From: an uncultured Alphaproteobacteria bacterium
Lineage (GTDB): Bacteria; Pseudomonadota; Alphaproteobacteria; Caulobacterales; Aquidulcibacteraceae
NCBI GenBank assembly: GCA_902826245.1
Contig: CADEEA010000035.1
Coordinates: 1 to 35,918 of the forward strand
Reading direction: 5' to 3'
DNA length: 35,918 nt
The notes under the pieces are model-generated. The model worked only from the letters and a program-made list of their open reading frames with translations. It was not told where the DNA came from and did not search any database. This document shows positions 8,125 through 16,854 of this stretch, piece after piece; position 1 is the first letter of the stretch, and each line of letters opens with the position of its first letter. The translations under genes and the position numbers were made by a program.

Positions 8125-9273
8125 ATGGCCCAAGTGTTGAACGGCGTCACGGTCCTGGAAATGGGCACGTTCATCACCGGGCCGGCTGCGGGCATGCTGC
8201 TGGCCGATCTCGGCGCGGATGTGATCAAGATCGAGCAGCCAGAAACCGGCGACCCGTTCCGCGCCTTCAGGGGCGGCCTCTACAGCCCTCATTTTCAAAC
8301 CTATAATCGCAACAAGCGCTCAGTTACGCTCGACACCCGCCAGCCACGCGATCTCGACCGCTTCGACGAACTCGTTTCAGGCGCCGACGTTTTCATCCAA
8401 AATTTCCGCCCCGGCGTGGCCGAAAAAATCGGCGTGCACGCACCGCGCTTGCAGGCGATCAATCCAGCATTGGTTTATTGCTCCATTTCCGGCTTCGGGC
8501 CCAACGGGCCCGACCGCGACCGCCCGGCGTTCGACACCGTGGCGCAAGCCGCCAGCGGCTTTCTTCGCCTCCTGCTCAACCCGATGAACCCGCGCGTGGT
8601 CGGCCCCGCGATCGGAGACGCCGTCACTGGCTTTTATGCAGCGCTTGGCGTGCTCGCCGCGCTGAATGAGCGCCATGCGACCGGCAAGGGACGCCTCGTC
8701 GAGACCTCGATGTTCGAGGCGATGTGCCATTTCAATCTGGACGATTTCACCCACTATCTTTCAGCAGGCGAGGAAATGGGTCCGTTCAGCCGCCCCCATG
8801 TTTCGCAATCCTATGTGTTCGAGTGCGCCGATGGCCGCTGGCTGGCGCTGCACATGTCCTCGCCCCCCAAGTTCTGGGAAAATCTGGCGGAGGCGGTTGG
8901 CGAGCCTGAGATGCTGCGCCGCCCGGAATTCTCCAGCCGCACCGCGCGCATCGAAAACTACGAGGCCGTGCGGGCGCATTTGGCGGCAATTTTCAAGACC
9001 AAGCCGCTCGAAACCTGGTGCGAAACGCTTGAGCGGCGCGAAGTGCCCCATTCGCCGGTCCGCAATCCCGCCGATGTGCTTGCGAGCCCACAAGCCAGGC
9101 ACCTTCGGCTGGAGCTGGAAGCGACCCACCCTCTCATGGGCAGCTTCCGAACAGTGCGTTCGCCGCTGAGCTTCGATGGCGAAGCCAGCATGACGCTCCG
9201 CCCGCCCCCCGTCTTGGGCGAGCACAACGATGAAATCCTCGATCAACCGCGCAAAATCCAGGCCGCCGAATAG
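8125..9273 (+). CDS. class III CoA-transferase (CaiB/BaiF family)
   Basis: 382 aa. It moves CoA between carboxylic acids through an aspartyl-CoA thioester. The family start LNGVTVLEMGTFITGPAAGMLLADLGADVIKIEQP, the NRNKRSVTLD segment, FIQNFRPG and YCSISGFGPNGP are all present, and the catalytic aspartate is D165 in GDAVTGFYAALG. The start at 8125 is chosen over the earlier in-frame ATG at 7996 because it has GGGAG at the right distance and the family begins here. The gene is followed by the IclR regulator after 8 bases, so the two form one unit. Facing a citryl-CoA-lyase-like gene, it most likely activates a hydroxy-di- or tricarboxylate before C-C cleavage; the acid cannot be named. Confidence 0.92.
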   Translation: MAQVLNGVTVLEMGTFITGPAAGMLLADLGADVIKIEQPETGDPFRAFRGGLYSPHFQTYNRNKRSVTLDTRQPRDLDRFDELVSGADVFIQNFRPGVAEKIGVHAPRLQAINPALVYCSISGFGPNGPDRDRPAFDTVAQAASGFLRLLLNPMNPRVVGPAIGDAVTGFYAALGVLAALNERHATGKGRLVETSMFEAMCHFNLDDFTHYLSAGEEMGPFSRPHVSQSYVFECADGRWLALHMSSPPKFWENLAEAVGEPEMLRRPEFSSRTARIENYEAVRAHLAAIFKTKPLETWCETLERREVPHSPVRNPADVLASPQARHLRLELEATHPLMGSFRTVRSPLSFDGEASMTLRPPPVLGEHNDEILDQPRKIQAAE

Positions 9274-9281
9274 AATCCCTC

Positions 9282-10115
9282 ATGAGCAGACCGCCCAAGC
9301 CCGACAAGGATCCGGAATATCTCTCCACACTGGAGCGCGGGCTCGCGGTGCTGCGCGCGTTCAACCAGAACAATCCTGAAATGCAGCTGAGCGAGGTGGC
9401 CGCCATCACCGATCTCAGCCCCGCGGTGGCCCGCCGTTGTTTAAACACGCTGGTCCAGCTCGGCTACGTGGCCAAGCATGGCCGACGCTTCCTGCTGCGC
9501 CCGGAAGTGCTGGTGTTCGGCTCGGCTTTCATGTCATCAATGAATCTTGAGACTGTGGCGTTGCCGGCGTTGCAGCGCCTGCGCGACGAGACTGGGGACT
9601 CATCCTCGATGGCGGTGCTGTCAGGTCACGAAATTCTCTACGTCGCCCACGTTTCCACCAATCGCCACATCCGGGTCAGCGCCAATGTCGGCACTCGCTT
9701 TCCGCTGCACGCGACCTCGCTTGGCAAAGTGCTGCTGGCCTTTCAGGGCGAAGCGGCGATCGAGGCGTACCTCAAAGGCGCGGTGCTCACTCAATTCACC
9801 GAGCGGACCATTACCGATGTGGCGGCGCTGCGGGAGCGCTTGGCCCAGACGCGAGCACGGGGCTTCGATTCCGCGCTCGATGAACTCGACTACGGGATCG
9901 TCTCGGTCGCGGTGCCGGTGTTCGACAAGGATCGGCGCGTCCCCTGCGCTATCAATTGTTCGACGACCACTTCGCGCATCTCCCAGGAAGAGTTGATTGC
10001 CGCTCGTGTGCCGCTTTTGCAGCAGGCCGCCCGTGAAATCCGCGCGGCGTTGCTCAAACACCCCTTCCTTGCGCATTCGCTGACTGGCTCGGTTTTTTTC
10101 GAATATCGAACTTGA
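9282..10115 (+). CDS. IclR-family transcriptional regulator
   Basis: 277 aa. Residues about 13-75 form the winged helix-turn-helix (YLSTLERGLAVLRAF, LSEVAAITDLSPAVARRCLNTLVQLGYV), and residues 85-265 the IclR effector domain (SSMAVLSGHEILYVAHV, RFPLHATSLGKVLLAF, GFDSALDELDYGIVSVAVPV, with the final CAINCSTTTSRIS strand). The first helix and its spacing resemble the PcaR/PcaU/PobR branch, which controls aromatic-acid degradation (family knowledge). The gene lies 8 bases after the CoA-transferase. A TTCG-N5-CGAA operator pair overlaps its stop codon, and another sits upstream of the CoA-transferase, so it likely controls its own operon, the divergent pair and the TonB receptor. The effector is unknown; an acid or CoA ester made by these enzymes would fit. 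Confidence 0.92.
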   Translation: MSRPPKPDKDPEYLSTLERGLAVLRAFNQNNPEMQLSEVAAITDLSPAVARRCLNTLVQLGYVAKHGRRFLLRPEVLVFGSAFMSSMNLETVALPALQRLRDETGDSSSMAVLSGHEILYVAHVSTNRHIRVSANVGTRFPLHATSLGKVLLAFQGEAAIEAYLKGAVLTQFTERTITDVAALRERLAQTRARGFDSALDELDYGIVSVAVPVFDKDRRVPCAINCSTTTSRISQEELIAARVPLLQQAAREIRAALLKHPFLAHSLTGSVFFEYRT

Positions 10116-10129
10116 CTTCGTATGTCGAA
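10098..10129. promoter_or_regulatory. candidate IclR operator pair, site B
   Basis: Two TTCG-N5-CGAA palindromes (10098-10110 and 10117-10129) with the same 6-bp spacer as site A. The site overlaps the stop codon of the regulator (10113-10115) and lies about 100 bases before the TonB-receptor start. No other copy was seen in the window by eye. This position suits repression or activation of the receptor operon. Confidence 0.7.
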
Positions 10130-10229
10130 TTACTAGGCTTGGGTCCAAAGCGACAACGGGGCGGAGCGCGCCAATTTTTCGGCCTACCGCCCGACAGCAA
10201 GAATTTGCTCGCTAGGGGAGAAATTGGCC

Positions 10230-12464
10230 ATGTCTGCTTCGTTCAAGAGTCTCTTGGGATTAGTTGGAGTTTCGGCGCTTGCCGTGCTGTCGGCGCCAGG
10301 TTTGGCGTCGGCGCAAACAAGCGGCGACCAGCCGGCCAGCGACGAAATTGTGGTCACGGCGCGCCAGCGTTCGGAAGCGCTGCAGGATGTTCCTGCTGCG
10401 GTCACCGCGTTCAATTCCGCAGCCATCGAGGCGCGCGGCATTCAGCGCCCCGCGGATTTCATCGCCTCGGTCCCGAATGTGACATTTGTGGAAACGCAAA
10501 ACGCCGGCACCAGCTTCCTGGTGATCCGCGGCATCTCGCAGGCCCGCAACAGCGAGCCGTCAGCAGCAATCGTTGTCGACGGCGTGCCGATGACGCAACC
10601 GGCCCAGTTCAATCAGGAACTGATCGATATCGAACAGATCGAAGTGGTGAAAGGCCCCCAAGGCGCGTTATACGGGCGCAACGCCATCGGCGGCGCCATC
10701 CTGATCACTACCCGCCGACCCAGCGACGAATTCGAAGGCCGCGTCAGCGCGGGTTATGAATCGGGACCTGGCTATAAACTGCAAGGCTCAGTCAACGTGC
10801 CGCTCGCGGAAAACTTCTGGGTGCGCGGCGCGGTTTCGTACTTCGACACCGAGGGACATTTGGAGAATGTCAATACCACCGACGCCTCGGCGGAAAGAAA
10901 CGCCGATCCGGTCAATGACCTGAACGCGCGGATCTCATTTCTGTATGAGCCGACCAGCAATTTCAGCGCCGATTTGCGGCTGTCCTCGGACAATCTAGAA
11001 ACCCGGGCGCTGTACTACGTGATCAACGATTTCGGCGATCCCGAGTTCAACGACCCCAACAGCACCAAGCGGCCGATCGATCTCAACAATTCGGGGATCA
11101 ACGAACGCGATATCTTCGACGCAGCGCTGCGTCTCAATTATGAGACTTCCTACGGCACCTTCACATCGATCACGGGCTACAACACGGTCGAAGAAATTCT
11201 GACCGGTGACGGCTATACCTTCGATCCCCTTGGCGCCAGTCGCATCTTTTTCGATTTCAACCAGGCGCAATTCCTGGACGTCGATACCATCACGCAGGAA
11301 TTCCGCTTCACCTCGCCGTCTGAGCAGAAATTCCGCTGGATCGCCGGCGCGCAATTCTTCCAGACCGATCGCTTCATCGCCACCGGCAATCAATTGGACA
11401 CCGGCAATGGCGTGATCCCAGTCGGCCGCGTGCCCATTACTGACCCTAATCACTTCTCGATCAGCCATCTGGCCGACAGCCAGGATCAATTCGCCTGGGC
11501 GGCCTATGTAGACACCTCCACGAGCCTCACCGATCAACTCGAGTTGTCGGTCAACGTCCGTTACGACCACGATCGCCGCGAAAACACCACGGACACGCCC
11601 ACCGGCTTCCTGCCCTGCGTGCCGAACCCCACCACTTGTGCAACCGGTCTCGCGCGCGAAGAGACCTGGGACGATGTCCAGCCGCAGGTGATCTTGCGCT
11701 ACGAGGCGAGCGACGACCTGAACATCTATGGCAGCTACAGCCGCGGATTCCGTAGCGGCGGCTTCAACCAGACAGGCGTCGGCACTGTCGCAGCCGCGGC
11801 CGGCTTCTTCAATGTCGGCGACACGTTCGACCAGGAAACCGCGGACACTTTCGAAATTGGCCTCAAGAGCAGCTTCATGGGCGGGCGCGGCAATTTCAGC
11901 GCCAGCGCTTACAGCACTCACGCGGAAGGCACCTATTACTTCGTCTTCCTCGCCGCGAACTCGACCCAGAATCTCGGCAATATTGACGAGGTCGAGTACC
12001 AGGGCTTCGATCTTGAGCTGAATGCGCGACTCACCGACAATTTCATGGTTAATGCCGGCTTTGGCTACACCGACAGCGAAATCACCGAGTTCCCTGATGC
12101 GGTGGCAGTGGGCGCTCAAGCGCCGCTGGTGTCTGAGTACACGTTCAATCTCGGCGCTCAGTACACAATGCCGCTTTGGGGCGATGTCGAGGGCATAGTG
12201 CGTGCCGATTATAATCGGATCGGCGACACGATTTTCACGATCCCGTTCAGCGCACCTTCGCAAGCGCTCGATGCAACACCTATCGCCCGCGACCCGGTGA
12301 ATCTCGTGGATCTGCGAGTAGGCATACAAGGCGACGCCTGGTCGCTGATCGCGTGGTCCAAGAACTTGCTGGATGAGGAATACAACACCGAATACTCGCC
12401 CGGCGGCTTCCTGTTCAAGGCGCAGCCCATGCGCTGGGGCCTTGAGCTGACGCGGAGGTTCTGA
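10230..12464 (+). CDS. TonB-dependent outer-membrane receptor
   Basis: 744 aa from the ATG at 10230, with AGGGGAG 9 bases upstream; a TTG two codons earlier is the alternative. A signal peptide is clear: a hydrophobic run, then LASA before Q, cleaved near residue 28. The TonB box is DEIVVTA at about 38-44. The plug domain follows ([56 protein letters not shown]) and the remainder is a 22-strand barrel that ends in the typical aromatic residue (LELTRRF). Many acidic/aromatic surface strands are as in carbohydrate- or aromatic-type receptors of Caulobacterales and sphingomonads, not specifically siderophore receptors. Sitting just after the IclR gene and its operator, it probably imports the substrate of the adjacent enzymes. 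The ligand cannot be deduced from sequence alone. Confidence 0.93.
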   Translation: MSASFKSLLGLVGVSALAVLSAPGLASAQTSGDQPASDEIVVTARQRSEALQDVPAAVTAFNSAAIEARGIQRPADFIASVPNVTFVETQNAGTSFLVIRGISQARNSEPSAAIVVDGVPMTQPAQFNQELIDIEQIEVVKGPQGALYGRNAIGGAILITTRRPSDEFEGRVSAGYESGPGYKLQGSVNVPLAENFWVRGAVSYFDTEGHLENVNTTDASAERNADPVNDLNARISFLYEPTSNFSADLRLSSDNLETRALYYVINDFGDPEFNDPNSTKRPIDLNNSGINERDIFDAALRLNYETSYGTFTSITGYNTVEEILTGDGYTFDPLGASRIFFDFNQAQFLDVDTITQEFRFTSPSEQKFRWIAGAQFFQTDRFIATGNQLDTGNGVIPVGRVPITDPNHFSISHLADSQDQFAWAAYVDTSTSLTDQLELSVNVRYDHDRRENTTDTPTGFLPCVPNPTTCATGLAREETWDDVQPQVILRYEASDDLNIYGSYSRGFRSGGFNQTGVGTVAAAAGFFNVGDTFDQETADTFEIGLKSSFMGGRGNFSASAYSTHAEGTYYFVFLAANSTQNLGNIDEVEYQGFDLELNARLTDNFMVNAGFGYTDSEITEFPDAVAVGAQAPLVSEYTFNLGAQYTMPLWGDVEGIVRADYNRIGDTIFTIPFSAPSQALDATPIARDPVNLVDLRVGIQGDAWSLIAWSKNLLDEEYNTEYSPGGFLFKAQPMRWGLELTRRF

Positions 12465-12568
12465 GCTGCTTCATGTTCGGTTGGTTTGGACCTAAGAAGA
12501 AAAAGGCGGAGGCGTCGGGCGAGCCAAAGGCAAACCCGGCGCCTCAGCCGTTAAAGGAGGCACCACGG

Positions 12569-13171
12569 GTGACCAAGATTCTGGTTCTTTATTATTCAAG
12601 CTACGGCCACATCGAGATCCTCGCGCGCGCCATTGCCGAGGGCGCGGCGCAGGTCCCGGGCGCGGAAGTCTCGATAAAGCGCGTCCCTGAATTGGTGCCG
12701 CCAGAAGTCGCGGCCAGTTCCGGCATGAAGGTCAATCAGGATGCGCCGTTCGCGGATCCGAACGAACTCGGCGATTACGACGCCATTATCGTCGGCACGC
12801 CGACGCGCTTCGGCAATATGGCCGCGCAAATGCGCAATTTCTGGGATCAGACCGGCGGCTTGTGGGCCAAGGGTGCGTTGGTAGGAAAGGTCGGCAGCGT
12901 GTTCAGCTCGACCGCGAGCCAGCATGGCGGCCAGGAAACCACCATCATCGCCACGCAGATCACGCTGCAACATCACGGCATGATCATTGTCGGCCTGCCC
13001 TACGCGTTTGCCGGCAACACCATTATGTCCGAGATCAGCGGCGGCGGGCCCTACGGCATCACCACGATCACCGGTCCCGATGGCTCGCGCATGCCGAGCG
13101 CCAACGAACTTGAAGGCGCGCGCTTCCAGGGTCGCCACGTTGCCGATATCGCGGCGCGACTGTTTCGGTGA
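12569..13171 (+). CDS. wrbA: NAD(P)H:quinone oxidoreductase, WrbA type
   Basis: 200 aa, the usual WrbA size, if started at the GTG at 12569, which has AGGAGG 8 bases upstream and gives [16 protein letters not shown]. The flavodoxin fold shows the FMN phosphate loop (YYSSYGHI), [24 protein letters not shown] and the [14 protein letters not shown] strand typical of WrbA. The protein reduces quinones by two electrons and protects against semiquinones. A longer reading from 12473 adds 32 lysine- and proline-rich residues beginning [11 protein letters not shown], with only a poor ribosome site; I cannot exclude that it is used. The gene follows the TonB receptor by 104 bases (8 if the longer start is used) and precedes the VOC gene, so it fits a role in handling quinone-type intermediates of an aromatic or isoprenoid pathway, which is inference. 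Confidence 0.88.
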   Translation: MTKILVLYYSSYGHIEILARAIAEGAAQVPGAEVSIKRVPELVPPEVAASSGMKVNQDAPFADPNELGDYDAIIVGTPTRFGNMAAQMRNFWDQTGGLWAKGALVGKVGSVFSSTASQHGGQETTIIATQITLQHHGMIIVGLPYAFAGNTIMSEISGGGPYGITTITGPDGSRMPSANELEGARFQGRHVADIAARLFR

Positions 13172-13235
13172 GAATTGAGGCGTTGTCGGCGCCGTGCTAG
13201 ATTTTTCGGAATACCCGCCCATGAGGAGGCCAACG

Positions 13236-13808
13236 ATGTTCGGGAATGGCAAGAAGAAATCCAATGGTGGCGCTCTACCGGCGCGGCTGCACCACACCGC
13301 CTATGTCACCAAGGACATGGAGGCCACGCGCAAATTCTATGAAGATGTGATCGGGCTGCCCTTGATGGCGACCTGGTGCGAGAGCGACGAATTGTTCGGC
13401 GCGGTGCGCACCTACATGCACACGTTCTTTGGTCTCGCCGACGGCAGCGCGCTCGCGTTCTTCCAATTCGAAAAACCCGAAGACCAGGCGCAGTTCGGCC
13501 CGGCAATGCCGTTCAGCCCGTTCCATCACATCGCGCTTTATGTCGACAAGAAAGCGCAGCAAGAAATCGAGGCGCGCATCAAGGCGGCGGGTTACACGGA
13601 GCCGGGGCACTTCGTGCTCGAGCACGGCTATTGTCGTTCTGTCTACGTCACCGATCCCAACGGCATGATCGTCGAATTCTGCTGCGACGCCGACCACGCC
13701 ATGAAAGACGCCGACAAGTGGAAGAAAGACGCGCACGCCAGTCTGAAACGTTGGCTCGCCGGCGATCACACCAGCAACAACAATTACCGGCGCGAGGCCG
13801 CGCACTAG
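13236..13808 (+). CDS. VOC-family (glyoxalase/extradiol dioxygenase-like) protein
   Basis: 190 aa from the ATG at 13236, which has AGGAGG 6 bases upstream. The vicinal oxygen chelate fold is seen as two beta-alpha-beta-beta-beta units. Metal ligands are likely H20 (RLHHTAYVTKDMEATRKFYED), H98 (FHHIALYV) and E147 (MIVEFCC). GYCRSVYVTDPNGMIVEF is the usual second-module end. A lysine-rich tail of about 35 residues follows and is unusual for the family. Members include glyoxalase I, extradiol dioxygenases, epimerases and resistance proteins. The neighbours (WrbA-like, TonB, IclR) would suit a ring-cleavage or isomerase role, but the sequence does not decide. It probably shares a transcript with wrbA, the gap being 64 bases. 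Confidence 0.85.
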   Translation: MFGNGKKKSNGGALPARLHHTAYVTKDMEATRKFYEDVIGLPLMATWCESDELFGAVRTYMHTFFGLADGSALAFFQFEKPEDQAQFGPAMPFSPFHHIALYVDKKAQQEIEARIKAAGYTEPGHFVLEHGYCRSVYVTDPNGMIVEFCCDADHAMKDADKWKKDAHASLKRWLAGDHTSNNNYRREAAH

Positions 13809-13822
13809 GGCGAGGCGCAATA

Positions 13823-13916
13823 TGGACCGCCGGCGCCCTCGCCGGCAGGCGGCGCTTCAACCTGCCCAAGGCGGTGCGATGGCAGCCAACGCTGCCGGCG
13901 AGGGCGCCGGCGGTCC
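13823..13916. repeat. GGACCGCCGGCG palindromic intergenic element, copy 1
   Basis: A perfect 24-bp inverted repeat (13824-13847 with 13893-13916) encloses a 45-base loop. The ends read GGACCGCCGGCG and CGCCGGCGGTCC. Two shorter relatives lie at 17130-17190 and 27365-27434. It fills most of the gap between the VOC gene and the hydrolase, so it could act as an RNA hairpin that limits read-through or stabilises the upstream message. Confidence 0.9.
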
Positions 13917-13940
13917 GAATTTTCATCTCGCGCCCCGCCG

Positions 13941-14732
13941 ATGAGACGCATCGGCGTAGACAGCGGCGACATCGTATGCGCCCAAGCCGGCGACGCGAGC
14001 GCCGCGTCCACTTTGGTGTTGCTGCACGGCTGGACGCTGGACCATCGCATGTGGGCGCCGCAGCTTGCCGCCTTCGCGGTGGATCGTTTCGTGCTTGCGC
14101 CAGACCGGCGCGGCTTTGGCGCATCGAGCGCGGCTCCCGACCTCGCGCGCGAAGCTGATGACGTGATCGCGCTGCTCGATCATTTCGCGCGGCCAAGCGC
14201 GATCCTGGTGGGCATGTCGCAAGCCGGACGCGTAGCGCTCGACTTTGCCGTGCGTTTCGCCGACCGCACACGTGGCCTTGTGCTGCAAGGCGCGCCGGCG
14301 AGCGGGGTCACCCCAGGCCCAGGAGAAGACGAAACCATACCCATTGTCGAATATGCAGCGCTGGCGCGCAGCGGACATCTGCAGGAGATGAAGCGACTTT
14401 GGCGCACGCACCCGCTCACCCAGACAGCTACGCCGGCCGCGCGCAGCGCCGTCGATCGCATGATCGAGAGCTATGCCGGCCGCGACCTCGCCGCCGCCAG
14501 TTCTCTGCGCGATTCGGAATCGCACGACCTTGCCCGGATCAGCGCGCCCGCGCTTGTCATCACCGGCGCGCTGGACACGCCATGGCGGCGCCGCGCCAGC
14601 GACGCCCTCGCCCGTGTGCTTCCTGGCGCGACGCGCGCCGAGATCGCCGAAGCGGGACACTTGTGCAACTTGGATCAGCCCGAGAGCTTCAATCGCGAAA
14701 TAGCGCGCTTTATAGCCATGTTGGCGGATTAG
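13941..14732 (+). CDS. alpha/beta-fold hydrolase
   Basis: 263 aa. The fold's marks are LVLLHGWTLDHRMW (oxyanion HG), APDRRGFGASS, and the nucleophile elbow GMSQAG with S93. D212 (GALDTPW) and H240 (EAGHLCNLDQP) complete the triad. Cap residues 130-195 are helical. It belongs to the general esterase/lactonase/C-C hydrolase group; a 3-oxoadipate enol-lactonase-like or meta-cleavage hydrolase role would suit the neighbours but is not proved by motifs. The gene follows the VOC gene by 132 bases, occupied by a palindromic element, so it may be transcribed separately or with lowered expression. It is convergent with the MetE-like gene 5 bases downstream. Confidence 0.85.
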   Translation: MRRIGVDSGDIVCAQAGDASAASTLVLLHGWTLDHRMWAPQLAAFAVDRFVLAPDRRGFGASSAAPDLAREADDVIALLDHFARPSAILVGMSQAGRVALDFAVRFADRTRGLVLQGAPASGVTPGPGEDETIPIVEYAALARSGHLQEMKRLWRTHPLTQTATPAARSAVDRMIESYAGRDLAAASSLRDSESHDLARISAPALVITGALDTPWRRRASDALARVLPGATRAEIAEAGHLCNLDQPESFNREIARFIAMLAD

Positions 14733-14737
14733 GCGCG

Positions 14738-15877
14738 CTACTTCCAGAATTGCTTCGACGCTAGCGCAGCGCCTTCGGACAAAGACTTGAGCTTGGCGAA
14801 CGCGACATCTGGATCGACGCCGCCCGAGCCGACGTGAATCGAAAATCCGCAATCGACGCCCGCCATCACGTTGTCGCGCCCGACCAGATGCGCGTAGCGC
14901 GCGATACGCTGCGCCACCAGTTCGGGGTGCTCGATATAGTTTGACTGGCACTCGATCACGCCGGGGATCAGCACCTTGCCTTCAGGTAGCTTCACGCTCT
15001 CGAACAACGCGTATTCATGGGCGTGGCGCGGATTGGCGGCCTCGAACAGGATCGCATGGGGTTTGGCCGTCCAGACCAGATCGATGATGTCCTTGAACGG
15101 CACGTCGCAATGATGCGGCCCCGGATAATTGCCCCAGCACATGTGCATGCGGATTTGCTCGGCTGGAATGTTGGCGACGGCGCGGTTCAGCGCTTCGATG
15201 TGCAGCGCCATGCGGTCGCGAAAACCCTTGAGATCGAGATCTGCATATTGGGTGTGGCGCCCCATCGCCAGGTCGGGGCAGTCGATCTGCAAAATGATGC
15301 CGGCGGCGGCGATGGTCTCATACTCGTGCCGCAAACCATCGGCGACGGCGAACAGATAGTCCTCGTGGTTTGGATAGTATTCGTTGCCAAAGAACAGTGT
15401 GGTTACACCCGGCGATGCTGCGCTCATGAACGGCTGGGCGCCGGGATGTTCTCCGAGCGCCGCTTTCAGCCGCTCGGCGTCCTTGCGCGGCGCATCCATG
15501 TCCTTGACGGAGATCGGTCCGTTGCATGCAGGCGTCTTGCGGTGCTTGCGGCCGGGATCGGCGGCGGTGCGCGCCTTCAGCCCCGGAAAATCTTCGAGAT
15601 CTTGGAATCTGTAGCTATTGCCTGCGCCGCCGAAACCGCTGAGCCTGTCCTTAATGTAAGTCGCGTAGCTCGGCTTGGACATCTCGCCATCGTTGACGAT
15701 ATCGATGCCCGCGGCGCGCTGGCGCTCCACCACCTGGTGCACCGCGCGCTCCACCTGCGCCTCCAAAACGGCTGCATCGAGCGTACGCCCATCCTCGCGC
15801 GCGAACATAATCTCGATCAGATCTTGCGGGCGCGGCAAACTGCCAACATGGGTGGTCATGAATCGTGTCGCGCCCAT
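14738..15877 (-). CDS. MetE C-terminal-domain-like zinc alkyltransferase (MetE-like B)
   Basis: 379 aa from the ATG at 15877; upstream codons to 16111 are in frame but resemble no family. The start MTTHVGSLPRPQDL and the NDGEMSKPSYATYI segment are those of the cobalamin-independent methionine synthase II-like family. Zinc ligands are H245-x-C247 (RMHMCWGNYPG), E279 (LFEAANPRHAHEY) and C343 (GVDCGF). IDEP of MetE is here IDCP (D199 kept), and the active-site histidine of GVYDIHSP is replaced in GVIECQSNYIE. The size and zinc pattern match epoxyalkane:coenzyme M transferase-like proteins as well as core methionine synthases. It is only distantly related to MetE-like A (different loops throughout) and has no visible operator, so its link to the IclR regulon is by position only. 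Confidence 0.78.
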   Translation of the reverse strand: MGATRFMTTHVGSLPRPQDLIEIMFAREDGRTLDAAVLEAQVERAVHQVVERQRAAGIDIVNDGEMSKPSYATYIKDRLSGFGGAGNSYRFQDLEDFPGLKARTAADPGRKHRKTPACNGPISVKDMDAPRKDAERLKAALGEHPGAQPFMSAASPGVTTLFFGNEYYPNHEDYLFAVADGLRHEYETIAAAGIILQIDCPDLAMGRHTQYADLDLKGFRDRMALHIEALNRAVANIPAEQIRMHMCWGNYPGPHHCDVPFKDIIDLVWTAKPHAILFEAANPRHAHEYALFESVKLPEGKVLIPGVIECQSNYIEHPELVAQRIARYAHLVGRDNVMAGVDCGFSIHVGSGGVDPDVAFAKLKSLSEGAALASKQFWK

Positions 15878-16207
15878 CGCTTCGCTCTCGATTGCGTTCA
15901 AAGCCGTTCCGCGTAGCACCGCGCCGTCACAACCTAACGCGCGCCATCGCCCATGCAACGCCTGATCGCGGCGCCGGGACAATGGTCGCCGGCGTCCTTC
16001 AAGCTTGGCCAAGCGGTGGATTTTCGGCCGATGATTCCAAGTTGAGCGGCCATCTAAACACACAGATGGATTATGCGGTCGCTGCAGGGGCGGCGCGAAG
16101 TCTACGTGCACCAGCGAGCGCGTGGCATTATCGAGTGATATTCTAGAAAAAGTCGAACGACTGTGTTGAACGGTCGGGAAAAAACTATTTTAGTTCAAGC
16201 CGTTTAG
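15878..16207. other. 330-base intergenic stretch without a recognisable gene
   Basis: It separates the MetE-like B start from the 3' end of tRNA-Ala, both on the minus strand. The left part must hold the promoter of MetE-like B, but I see no clear boxes. The right end (16140-16205) is distinctly AT-richer; read leftward from the tRNA it contains two short hairpins each followed by T-runs (near 16181-16196 and 16147-16161), which could be a weak terminator for the tRNA. Open frames crossing the region show no family resemblance. Confidence 0.5.
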
Positions 16208-16283
<76 letters not shown>

Positions 16284-16314
16284 GAAGCGCCGTCCTGGCG
16301 CCTAGGAAGCGCGG

Positions 16315-16344
16315 GATATAGGGCCGCGCCCGGGCGAGCGTCAA
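16315..16344 (-). promoter_or_regulatory. sigma-70-type promoter of tRNA-Ala
   Basis: On the minus strand TTGACG (16339-16344) is followed after 18 bases by TATATC (16315-16320), about 32 bases before the tRNA 5' end. The spacing and boxes fit a housekeeping promoter. Confidence 0.6.
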
Positions 16345-16490
16345 CCTGGAGGAGTGGCGGCTCAAAAGACCCGCTCCCCCGCTTCGGCTCATGGGCTGGA
16401 GCGCTCGAATCGATGGCGATTCAACGGTCCCGCCGGATCGCCCGTGTTGCTTCCTGGACGAATCTGGCTTGCCCGGTTAGGAGGGCGGCC

Positions 16491-16826
16491 ATGCCCACAC
16501 AACAATCCAGCGGCCTGCTCGCGATCGTTTTTTCTCTCGCCGACACCTTGATCGGGCTCATCATAGTTGTGCTGATTGTCAATGTGGTGATTTCCTGGTT
16601 ATACGCCTTCGACATCCTCAGCCGCCGCAACCCGTTCGTGAACTCCGTCTATGAGTTTTCACGCCGCGTTACCGATCCGTTGTTGCGGCCGCTGCGGCGG
16701 CTGATCCCGCCGATCGCCAATGTAGATCTCTCGGTGCTCGTGCTTTTGCTGCTGCTTCAAGGCGTTGCGCGGCCACTGCTCTGGTGGGTTTACGGTTTGC
16801 TGGTGGGCACGGGGCCTGTGCTTTGA
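16491..16826 (+). CDS. YggT family membrane protein
   Basis: 111 aa. Two hydrophobic segments (about 14-42 and 80-104) flank a cytoplasmic or periplasmic middle with the family signature NPFVNSVYEFSRRVTDPLLRPLRRLIPP. YggT proteins are small inner-membrane proteins; some are linked to osmotic tolerance and to cell division or membrane organisation, with no known enzymatic activity. The start ATG has GGAGG 6 bases upstream. The DUF167 gene follows at once, an arrangement (yggT-yggU) conserved in many Proteobacteria, and folD is next in line, so the three may share a transcript. Confidence 0.88.
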   Translation: MPTQQSSGLLAIVFSLADTLIGLIIVVLIVNVVISWLYAFDILSRRNPFVNSVYEFSRRVTDPLLRPLRRLIPPIANVDLSVLVLLLLLQGVARPLLWWVYGLLVGTGPVL

Positions 16827-16854
16827 GAGGACCGGTGCTCTGAGCCGGCTGCTG

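Noticed and set aside
10995..12329. 444-residue minus-strand frame opposite the TonB receptor
   Set aside because: It is the shadow of a strongly supported receptor in GC-rich DNA; no motif or ribosome site.
16140..16205. Attachment site next to tRNA-Ala
   Set aside because: The AT-rich stretch after the tRNA has no second copy of the tRNA 3' end and no integrase nearby.
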